Shown: positions 14,788 through 20,326 of the stretch, in pieces
Layout: each line of letters starts with the position of its first letter
Numbering within the stretch: the stretch's first letter is position 1
DNA from: CAZYPH01 sp964649095
GTDB lineage: Bacteria > Bdellovibrionota > UBA1018 > UBA923
Direction of reading: 5' to 3'
Length of the DNA: 20,326 nt
Assembly: GCA_964649095.1 (NCBI GenBank)
Contig: CAZYPH010000033.1
Location: forward strand, 1 to 20,326
Made by a program: the position numbers and the translations under genes
The notes under the pieces: generated by a model
Seen by the model: only the letters and a program-made list of their open reading frames with translations
The model's database searches: none
What the model was told of the DNA's origin: nothing

Positions 14788-14816
14788 AAATCTAACCTTC
14801 TAATTATCTAAACTAG

Positions 14817-15185
14817 CTAAACTACCTCGGGTGCCAATGAGATAATCTTCGTAAACTTCTTTGCTCGCAGCTCTCTAGCAATTGGACCAAAAATTCGAGT
14901 GCCAACGGGCTCCTGCTGCGCATTTATAAGAACGACAGAGTTGGTATCAAAACGAACAAAGGAACCATCCTCCCGCCTTGTTGCCTTCTTAGTGCGCACT
15001 ACGACACCTTTCGCGACATCGCCCTTCTTCACCTTGCTGTTAGGTGCTGCATCTTTAATAGAAACAACAATCACATCGCCCACGGCTGCAAACTTCCGGC
15101 GACTACCACCAAGAACCTTTACACACATTACCTCTCGTGCACCCGAGTTATCTGCTACATCGAGTCTGGTCGTCATCTGAATCAT
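14817..15185 (-). CDS. rplN: 50S ribosomal protein L14
   Basis: A 122-residue L14 of standard length: MIQMTTRLDVADNSGAREVM, CVKVLGGSRRKFAAVGDVIV, VVRTKKATRREDGSFVRFD and GTRIFGPIARELRAKKFTKI. It sits at the subunit interface and contacts 16S helix 14. GAGG is five bases before the ATG. Upstream is rpsQ; downstream, unusually, is rplE rather than rplX. Confidence 0.97.
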   Translation of the reverse strand: MIQMTTRLDVADNSGAREVMCVKVLGGSRRKFAAVGDVIVVSIKDAAPNSKVKKGDVAKGVVVRTKKATRREDGSFVRFDTNSVVLINAQQEPVGTRIFGPIARELRAKKFTKIISLAPEVV

Positions 15186-15212
15186 ATAAACCTCACTAAA
15201 TTATAACTAAGC

Positions 15213-15458
15213 CTACCTTGCGCCAAGAACCTTCCAACGCTTCAGCCGGCTCATTGGTCGGCATTCAACGATCTCTACGATCTGTCCAATCTGAAAAATA
15301 CTTTGATCATCGACGTGAGCATGAAACTTCTTCCCTAACTTACGAAACTTTCCATAAATACTATGCTTCACAGAGCGCTCTACTTTAACAACTAACGTAG
15401 ACTTCGAAGAATTGGAAACCACCGTACCCTGCAACACTCGACCCGAACTAACCGCCAT
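15213..15458 (-). CDS. rpsQ: 30S ribosomal protein S17
   Basis: An 81-residue OB-fold protein: LQGTVVSNSSKSTLVVKVER, HSIYGKFRKLGKKFHAHV and the C-terminal VEIVECRPMSRLKRWKVLGA signature. It is a primary 16S rRNA binder in the 30S body. AGAGGAG lies five bases before the ATG. It follows rplP by only 38 bp; rpmC, which normally separates the two, is absent. Length is normal. Confidence 0.97.
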   Translation of the reverse strand: MAVSSGRVLQGTVVSNSSKSTLVVKVERSVKHSIYGKFRKLGKKFHAHVDDQSIFQIGQIVEIVECRPMSRLKRWKVLGAR

Positions 15459-15496
15459 AAAAACTCCTCTATTGATCTAAATCCTAAAAGCTAAAC

Positions 15497-15946
15497 CTAA
15501 CTACTCACCGTTATAGTGTTAGTTTTCTGACCATTCGCCGGCTCGCCACTTATAAACTTTACTTTAATAGGCAACTTATGCCCCGCTAAGCGCAATGCTT
15601 CCGATGCCTCAGATGCGGGAATTCCTGTCATTTCATACAAGACACGCCCGGGCTTAACAACCGCACACCACTCCTCGGGATTACCCTTACCACTACCCAT
15701 TCGGGTCTCTGCGGGCTTCTTGCTCAGTGATTTATCAGGAAAAATCCTAATCCACACCTGTCCTCCACGCTTTGTATAGCGCGTCATTGCAATCCTCGCC
15801 GATTCGATTTGCCTAGAGGTAATTCGACCACACTCCGCTGCGACTAACCCAAAAGTCCCAAAAAAAAGCGTAGCCCCACGGTCAGCCTTCCCACGCATCT
15901 TCCCTTTTTGGTGTTTTCTCCACTTCACACGTTTTGGTGCTAACAT
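15497..15946 (-). CDS. rplP: 50S ribosomal protein L16
   Basis: A 149-residue L16: MLAPKRVKWRKHQKGKMRG, TFGLVAAECGRITSRQIESA, RGGQVWIRIFPDKSLSKKPA, RMGSGKGNPEEWCAVVKPGR and ALRLAGHKLPIKVKF. It binds near the A-site tRNA elbow and is needed late in 50S assembly. It is about ten residues longer than E. coli L16 at the C-terminus (EPANGQKTNTITVSS), far too little to contain L29. TGGAGG precedes the ATG. It overlaps nothing and is 3 bp after rpsC. Confidence 0.97.
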   Translation of the reverse strand: MLAPKRVKWRKHQKGKMRGKADRGATLFFGTFGLVAAECGRITSRQIESARIAMTRYTKRGGQVWIRIFPDKSLSKKPAETRMGSGKGNPEEWCAVVKPGRVLYEMTGIPASEASEALRLAGHKLPIKVKFISGEPANGQKTNTITVSS

Positions 15947-15949
15947 AAA

Positions 15950-16606
15950 CTAAACCTCCACCCTTCGATCTTTGCGGGCCTGCAATATCTCACCGTGATA
16001 CACCCAAGCTTTTACACCAATCTGTCCATAAGTAGTTTTAGCTTCAGCGGTACCGTAATCGATATTAGCCCTCAAGGTATGTAATGGAACAGAGTCCTCA
16101 CTATACCACTCCGTACGAGCTATCTCCGCACCACCTAACCGACCGCTAACCCTAATCTTAATTCCTTTGATTCCATGCTTGAATGCTGCAGTCATACACT
16201 TTTTCATAGCGCGCCTGAAAGCGATCCGCTTTTCCAACTGACTAGCTACGTTTTCGGCAATCAGCTGGGCATTAGCATCCGGCTTTTTTACTTCAACAAT
16301 ATTGAGAAATAACTCTTTACTCGATAGCCGCTGCAACTCAGTCTTCAGCTGCTCTACTCCAGCACCTTTTTTGCCAATTACTATACCAGGCCGAGCAGTA
16401 TGAACAATAACCTTAACCTTATTAGCCGCCCTCTCTATCTCGACCTTCGCAATCCCGGCCGAGTAAAGAAACTTTTTAACAAACGCCCTAACCGCCAAGT
16501 CCTCATGAAGAAGCTTTGAGTAGTCTTTACCATCAGCAAACCAACGAGAATCCCAGGTCTTATTTACACCTAATCTAAACCCAATTGGGTGAGTCTTCTG
16601 TCCCAA
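15950..16606 (-). CDS. rpsC: 30S ribosomal protein S3
   Basis: A 218-residue S3 starting with TTG: GQKTHPIGFRLGVNKTWDSR follows the initiator. It has the KH domain (VHTARPGIVIGKKGAGVEQL) and the C-terminal domain (IRVSGRLGGAEIARTEW, LHTLRANIDYGTAEAKTTYG). It lines the mRNA entry tunnel. The TTG is firm because the family's MGQK N-terminus begins exactly there, with AGGA four bases upstream and the rplV stop only one base before it, implying tight translational coupling. Confidence 0.96.
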   Translation of the reverse strand: MGQKTHPIGFRLGVNKTWDSRWFADGKDYSKLLHEDLAVRAFVKKFLYSAGIAKVEIERAANKVKVIVHTARPGIVIGKKGAGVEQLKTELQRLSSKELFLNIVEVKKPDANAQLIAENVASQLEKRIAFRRAMKKCMTAAFKHGIKGIKIRVSGRLGGAEIARTEWYSEDSVPLHTLRANIDYGTAEAKTTYGQIGVKAWVYHGEILQARKDRRVEV

Positions 16607-16607
16607 G

Positions 16608-16943
16608 CTATCCTATCCTCTCTTCAAGCTTTACATGCAAATGGCATGTCCTCTTGTTAATTTTAAAGGCCCGCCCTTGAGCTCTTGGCCTAAACCTCTT
16701 GATTATTGGTCCTGGACAAACCATCAAACCGGATACTACTAACCCGTTCGGGGATATTCCCTGTTGGGCTGCGTTCGCAACCGCACTCGCAATCACACCT
16801 GCCAATGCACCTGAAGCACGGCGTCGACTACTAAACCTGAGTATACTAAGAGCCTCCGCAACGGGGCGGCCACGAACTAGGTTTGCCACCAACATCGCCT
16901 TTCGCGGCGTAATCCTAACATAATTTAACTTTGCACTAAACAT
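16608..16943 (-). CDS. rplV: 50S ribosomal protein L22
   Basis: A 111-residue L22: YVRITPRKAMLVANLVRGRP, the helical domain with ALAGVIASAVANAAQ, and the long beta-hairpin ending PIIKRFRPRAQGRAFKINK that reaches into the exit tunnel. The loop tip region (VSGLMVCPGP) is slightly unusual in sequence but of normal length. It lies between rpsS and rpsC in the standard place, with the rpsC start one base after its TAG. Confidence 0.97.
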   Translation of the reverse strand: MFSAKLNYVRITPRKAMLVANLVRGRPVAEALSILRFSSRRRASGALAGVIASAVANAAQQGISPNGLVVSGLMVCPGPIIKRFRPRAQGRAFKINKRTCHLHVKLEERIG

Positions 16944-16960
16944 ATCTATTCACCACTCTA

Positions 16961-17260
16961 CTATTTACTAGCCTTACTTGCATCTGCCCCTGCCTTCTTG
17001 TCGGCCGGAGTGTGACCATGAAATACTCGCGTTAGAGAGAACTCCCCCAACTTATGACCAACCATATTCTCCGTCACATACACTGGGATAAATTTCTTCC
17101 CATTATGTACAGCAAAAGTGTAACCCACCATGTCCGGCAGTATCGTAGAACGACGAGACCAAGTCTTAATAACCCTCTTGTCCTTACCCTCTGATCCTTC
17201 AGCTATTTTCTTTAGAAGGTGTTGATCTATAAATGGACCTTTTTTTAATGACCTTGCCAT
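16961..17260 (-). CDS. rpsS: 30S ribosomal protein S19
   Basis: A 99-residue S19: MARSLKKGPFIDQHLLKKI, KTWSRRSTILPDMVGYTFAV, HNGKKFIPVYVTENMVGHKL and GEFSLTRVFHGHTPADKKA, with a lysine/alanine-rich tail slightly longer than in E. coli. It binds the 16S rRNA head with S13 and touches the A-site region. Its neighbours are rplB (38 bp) and rplV (17 bp), the usual order. Confidence 0.97.
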   Translation of the reverse strand: MARSLKKGPFIDQHLLKKIAEGSEGKDKRVIKTWSRRSTILPDMVGYTFAVHNGKKFIPVYVTENMVGHKLGEFSLTRVFHGHTPADKKAGADASKASK

Positions 17261-17298
17261 CTTGTAATCTCCTATGAGGCATGCAATCCGTTACAGAA

Positions 17299-18117
17299 TT
17301 ACTTCCTACGGCGTACAATAAAACTATCTGATCGCTTATTATTTCGAGTCTTGTAACCCTTCGTTGGCTGTCCCCAAGGAGTCCTGGGATGGCCCCCCCC
17401 CGAGGTCTTCCCTTCGCCACCACCATGAGGATGGTCAATTGGGTTCATCGCTACACCGCGCACAGTTGGACGAACCCCTAGCCAACGCTTACGACCTGCC
17501 GTACCAATCACCCGATTCATATGATCAGTATTAGAAACCTGCCCTACCGTAGCACGACAAGTGTGATGAATCCGTCGCAACTCCCCTGACGGGAGCTTAA
17601 CCAAACAGTAGTCACTCTCACGCCCCATCAACTGCGCCACAACCCCAGCCGAGCGGACAATTTGTCCACCCGCTCCCGGTATAATTTCAACATTATGAAT
17701 TAATGTACCGACAGGCATTACACCAAGTGCAATTGAATTCCCAGGTTTGATATCAGCAGAATTATCGGCTAACACTACATTACCTACAGCCAACCCAACT
17801 GGCGCTAGAATGTACCGTTTCTCTCCGTCGCGATACACAATCAAAGCAATAAATGCCGACCGATTTGGATCGTACTGAATACTATCCACAACCCCTGGAA
17901 TACCAAGCTTATCACGCATAAAGTCAATACGACGGTAATGACGCCTGTGCCCCCCACCAATATGACGAGTCGTAATTCTTCCATAGGCGTTACGCCCGCC
18001 GGTCTTCCTTAGGTCTTCTAATAAACTTTTCTCGGGTTGCCCACTCAAACCACTAAAATCAACCGAATTCTTATGACGCACACCAGCCGATGTTGGCTTA
18101 AATACCTTTACTCCCAT
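17299..18117 (-). CDS. rplB: 50S ribosomal protein L2
   Basis: A 272-residue L2: VKVFKPTSAGVRHKNSVDFS, the OB and SH3-like RNA-binding domains (GGRNAYGRITTRHIGGGHRR; SAGVVAQLMGRESDYCLVKL) and the C-terminal VAMNPIDHPHGGGEGKTSGG with H229, the conserved histidine near the peptidyl-transferase centre. It bridges to the 30S subunit. It sits 3 bp after rplW. TAA is its stop after the normal RRRK end, good evidence that TAA terminates in this organism. Confidence 0.98.
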   Translation of the reverse strand: MGVKVFKPTSAGVRHKNSVDFSGLSGQPEKSLLEDLRKTGGRNAYGRITTRHIGGGHRRHYRRIDFMRDKLGIPGVVDSIQYDPNRSAFIALIVYRDGEKRYILAPVGLAVGNVVLADNSADIKPGNSIALGVMPVGTLIHNVEIIPGAGGQIVRSAGVVAQLMGRESDYCLVKLPSGELRRIHHTCRATVGQVSNTDHMNRVIGTAGRKRWLGVRPTVRGVAMNPIDHPHGGGEGKTSGGGHPRTPWGQPTKGYKTRNNKRSDSFIVRRRK

Positions 18118-18120
18118 AGT

Positions 18121-18402
18121 CTAAATTCCCTTTGTAAAATCAATACGATCGCCGGCCTTCAGGCGAACAATTACTCGTTTCTTTTGCGGAACCCGGTAGG
18201 GACCAAATTTGCTACGTTTCGTCTTTTGATGGGTTCTGAGTGTTGAAACACCAACAACACTCACACCATACTTTGCTTCAATCAGCTGTACCGCCTGTAC
18301 GCGATTTAACTCGGTACTAACAAAAAACGAATATGCACCCACAATTTCGCTCTGCTGTAGCGACTTTTCACTAAGAACTGGCACCAAATCACTTTTCTTC
18401 AT
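18121..18402 (-). CDS. rplW: 50S ribosomal protein L23
   Basis: A 93-residue L23: DLVPVLSEKSLQQSEIVGAY, AVQLIEAKYGVSVVGVSTLR and KRVIVRLKAGDRIDFTKGI. L23 borders the tunnel exit and is the main dock for trigger factor, SRP and SecY; the glutamate of LSEKS matches the conserved trigger factor-binding position. This matters because the other exit proteins L24 and L29 are absent from the locus. Length is close to the usual 95-100, with no added domain. Confidence 0.96.
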   Translation of the reverse strand: MKKSDLVPVLSEKSLQQSEIVGAYSFFVSTELNRVQAVQLIEAKYGVSVVGVSTLRTHQKTKRSKFGPYRVPQKKRVIVRLKAGDRIDFTKGI

Positions 18403-18428
18403 AACTTTTTAAATATCCTTGCAAAGAA

Positions 18429-19043
18429 CTACTTACACCGCGCATGCAGTGCCAATAAATCAGCTTCCGCAACAACCAAAAATTCAAATTTCAATAGACT
18501 ATGAATGCCAACTGCTTCTACTGGCTCAGCCTTCACCGACTTAAGATTCCTAGAAGATCGAAACAAATTGGTATCCTTCGAACCAAGAAAAACTGCTGAG
18601 CCACAAGTTAGTTTATCATTCAATAACTGACTAGCTGCTTTTGTCGAACACTGCTTGAAATCACCTTGGACCACTAGAAACTTACCAGCGGCAATCTTAT
18701 CAGCTAACACCATCTTCAAAGCAGACTTCATCATTTTCTTCGGAGTACGCTGCTTGTAACATCGAGGCTGCGGTCCAAAGGCACTTCCACCTCCCGGATT
18801 TAGCGGACTGCGAGACGAACCCTGGCGCGCACTACCTGTCCCTTTTTGCTTGAAAGGTTTTTTACCACCACCACGAACAAGCCCTTTAGTTTTAGTAGAA
18901 GCGGTGCCTTGCCGCCTGCCGGCTAACTCAGCCAAAAGCACCTGGTGCACTACACCTTTATTTGTTGGAACGGTACCAAGATCAAACTCCCGCGTTCCTG
19001 ACTCAACACCATCGATATTATAGACCGATACTTTCATACTCAC
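18429..19043 (-). CDS. rplD: 50S ribosomal protein L4
   Basis: A 204-residue L4: LLAELAGRRQGTASTKTKGL, VRGGGKKPFKQKGTGSARQG (the tunnel-lining loop), GGGSAFGPQPRCYKQRTPKK and a C-terminal globular domain ending VAEADLLALHARCK. In E. coli L4 also represses the S10 operon. The start is taken as GTG 19043 because AAGGA lies seven bases before it; ATG 19037, two codons in, is the alternative. It follows rplC by 44 bp. Confidence 0.95.
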   Translation of the reverse strand: MSMKVSVYNIDGVESGTREFDLGTVPTNKGVVHQVLLAELAGRRQGTASTKTKGLVRGGGKKPFKQKGTGSARQGSSRSPLNPGGGSAFGPQPRCYKQRTPKKMMKSALKMVLADKIAAGKFLVVQGDFKQCSTKAASQLLNDKLTCGSAVFLGSKDTNLFRSSRNLKSVKAEPVEAVGIHSLLKFEFLVVAEADLLALHARCK

Positions 19044-19087
19044 TCACAATTCCTTAACAGGTGAACCAAAATATTAAAACTAATGCG

Positions 19088-19792
19088 CTACGGCTTTACT
19101 GTCTGCTTTACAGATACAAGGCAATTTTTATGGCCTGGAACGGACCCTTTTACGAGTAAAACTTTTCTCTCGCTATCTATTGCAACAACCGTCAAACGCT
19201 GAATAGTTGCCCTAGCACTACCCATCTGCCCTGGCATCTTCTTATTCTTGAAACATTTTGCTGGATCTGCGCGGTTCCCAATCGATCCTAGACTTCTATG
19301 AGACAATGACGCTCCGTGACTTTTAGGCCCACCAGACATATTGTGGCGCTTCATACCGCCCTGAAAGCCTTTTCCTTTTGAGTCTGAAGATACATCCACC
19401 AAATCGCCGATCTTAAACTTTGGTTCGATACAAGCTCCTAGTATATTGCTTGTATTTTTTACATCGGCTTCGGGTAATCTCAATTCTCTAACAAAGCGAA
19501 ACCCTGCTGCACCAACCGACTTGAAATGACCCTTCTCAGCAGCTGTAGCGTTCTGAGATTTTTTTTCGATAAGCCCAACCTGATATGCAGTATATCCATC
19601 TTTGTCGAACGTTTTGGCCTGGGTAATAATAGCTCCGGAATAATCTAAGATCGTCACGGGGACCCTAACTCCAGCCTCAATTTCAAGCTGCGTCATACCC
19701 ACTTTAGTACATAGAATCTTAGGTAAAGTTACTGGCTGACTAGCAGCAGAAGCGACTTCTGCCTGTTTTGAATTTAAAACATTATTTTCCAT
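19088..19792 (-). CDS. rplC: 50S ribosomal protein L3
   Basis: A 234-residue L3: KILCTKVGMTQLEIEAGVRV, KGHFKSVGAAGFRFVRELRL, VSSDSKGKGFQGGMKRHNMS, GGPKSHGASLSHRSLGSIGN and KKMPGQMGSARATIQRLTV. It initiates 50S assembly and reaches the peptidyl-transferase centre. About 22 extra N-terminal residues (ENNVLNSKQAEVASAASQPV) precede the usual start; AAAGG before the ATG at 19792 supports them. Two positions that are usually glycine are cysteine (KILC, KNCLV). A long structured gap separates it from rpsJ. Confidence 0.96.
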   Translation of the reverse strand: MENNVLNSKQAEVASAASQPVTLPKILCTKVGMTQLEIEAGVRVPVTILDYSGAIITQAKTFDKDGYTAYQVGLIEKKSQNATAAEKGHFKSVGAAGFRFVRELRLPEADVKNTSNILGACIEPKFKIGDLVDVSSDSKGKGFQGGMKRHNMSGGPKSHGASLSHRSLGSIGNRADPAKCFKNKKMPGQMGSARATIQRLTVVAIDSERKVLLVKGSVPGHKNCLVSVKQTVKP

Positions 19793-19809
19793 AAATACCT
19801 TTTGTTTTA

Positions 19810-19885
19810 GCGCTCACACCGCAGCATCACCCAAGAATCGGGATGCATTCACAATGCAATAGGGGAGAAGTCGGGAAATGAGTGC
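19810..19885 (-). promoter_or_regulatory. Structured mRNA segment between rpsJ and rplC (possible autoregulatory leader)
   Basis: The 109-bp rpsJ-rplC gap is long for this operon. In the minus-strand transcript, GCACTCA (19885-19879) can pair with TGAGCGC (19816-19810), six of seven, enclosing two hairpins. One is TGCATT/AATGCA with a 3-nt loop (19844-19858). The other is GCATC+CC/GG+GATGC with a bulge and 7-nt loop (19824-19846). The hairpins share the bases 19844-19846 and so exclude each other, the usual layout of a switch. The closing helix ends about 17 bases before the rplC ATG. Pairing is read directly; regulation, for example by L3 or L4, is inference. Confidence 0.35.
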
Positions 19886-19901
19886 GATAATAGCAATTTT
19901 T

Positions 19902-20207
19902 TTAAGACTTAATCTCTACATCAACACCAGCTGACAGATCAAGTTTCATCAAACTATCTACAGTTTGTTGAGTAGGCTCCAAAATATCGATCAACCTCTT
20001 ATGAGTACGTACCTCAAACTGTTCACGTGATTTTTTATCAACATGTGGCGACCTAAGAACACAGTATTTATTAATCACTGTAGGCAAAGGAATTGGACCA
20101 CGTACTTTTGCCCCTGTTCGTTTTGCTGTATTCACAATTTCCCAAACAGATTGATCTAATATGCTGTGATCAAAAGCTTTTAGCTTAATTCTAATTTTAT
20201 GTTCCAT
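19902..20207 (-). CDS. rpsJ: 30S ribosomal protein S10
   Basis: A 101-residue S10 starting MEHKIRIKLKAFDHSILDQS, with RTGAKVRGPIPLPTVINKYC, RSPHVDKKSREQFEVRTHKR and LPTV in the loop that reaches the head of 16S rRNA; it also forms NusB-NusE antitermination complexes. The frame is open 17 codons further upstream, but ATG 20207 has AGGA four to five bases before it and matches the family start. The gap to tuf is 63 bp and holds no E. coli-type S10 leader. Confidence 0.97.
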   Translation of the reverse strand: MEHKIRIKLKAFDHSILDQSVWEIVNTAKRTGAKVRGPIPLPTVINKYCVLRSPHVDKKSREQFEVRTHKRLIDILEPTQQTVDSLMKLDLSAGVDVEIKS

Positions 20208-20239
20208 TATTATTCCTATAAGTGTCCGAACAAGATCAT

Positions 20240-20261
20240 AAAAAGACTTGATTAACAAGTT
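20240..20261 (-). terminator. Weak terminator-like hairpin after tuf
   Basis: On the minus strand, 10 bp after the tuf stop, ACTTG (20260-20256) pairs with CAAGT (20250-20246) around a 5-nt loop, followed by CTTTTT. Five pairs with two G-C are weak, so it may only attenuate transcription between tuf and rpsJ. Confidence 0.3.
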
Positions 20262-20270
20262 AAATTTTGA

Positions 20271-20326
20271 CTACTCCAAGATTTCAGCAATAACGCCGGC
20301 GCCGACGGTACGGCCACCCTCGCGAA
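20271..20326 (-). CDS. tuf: Elongation factor Tu, C-terminal end (cut by window edge)
   Basis: Only the last 18 codons are inside the window: REGGRTVGAGVIAEILE followed by TAG, the C-terminus of EF-Tu domain 3. EF-Tu delivers aminoacyl-tRNA to the ribosome. tuf directly upstream of rpsJ is the common str/S10 junction. The gene continues beyond the right edge. Confidence 0.93.
   Translation of the reverse strand, partial: REGGRTVGAGVIAEILE

Noticed and set aside
15497..15545. L29 fused to the C-terminus of L16
   Set aside because: Only about ten residues are added to L16, whereas L29 needs about 60 with a two-helix pattern.

Overview
The window is dominated by one long bacterial ribosomal-protein superoperon on the minus strand (about 5.6 kb to the right edge). 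In transcription order it reads tuf (3' end only), rpsJ, rplC, rplD, rplW, rplB, rpsS, rplV, rpsC, rplP, rpsQ, rplN, rplE, rpsN, rpsH, rplF, rplR, rpsE, rpmD, rplO, secY, adk, infA, rpmJ, rpsM, rpsK, rpsD, rpoA, rplQ, then a terminator: the classical S10-spc-alpha order. The RNA polymerase alpha N-terminus (FVAKNWRDLIKP) and the small HNH protein starting MEQVLLLNASFEPL resemble Bdellovibrionota/Myxococcota-type ('deltaproteobacterial') proteins. I infer that broad affiliation with moderate confidence and cannot name a species. Base composition looks fairly even along the window and nothing suggests recent transfer.

The left quarter (1-5.6 kb) holds unrelated genes. They are a possible structured RNA, an HNH nuclease, a membrane-anchored TlpA-type thiol oxidoreductase, a NifS/IscS-family cysteine desulfurase (minus strand, overlapping the TlpA gene tail to tail), and a two-gene plus-strand operon of an FAD-linked oxidase resembling alkyl-DHAP synthase and a GlcF-like protein with two 4Fe-4S motifs. 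A convergent 268-bp gap with a double-hairpin terminator for the rplQ end separates this part from the ribosomal operon.

Three things in the operon are unusual. (1) secY is interrupted by an in-frame TAA at the start of transmembrane segment 5 (GNC-stop-S where the family has GNGIS), although the reading frame continues with well-conserved SecY sequence to a normal C-terminus. (2) rpmC (L29) is missing between rplP and rpsQ. (3) rplX (L24) is missing between rplN and rplE, and L5 directly beyond that gap carries an extra basic N-terminal tail of about 48 residues. L24, L29 and SecY all sit at the ribosomal tunnel exit or translocon junction, so the anomalies cluster on one functional site. 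I regard the link between them as a hypothesis. Other oddities are a 109-nt structured gap between rpsJ and rplC, an acidic C-terminal tail on RpoA, and N-terminal extensions on L3 and S11. No CRISPR array, insertion sequence, tRNA or rRNA was seen.
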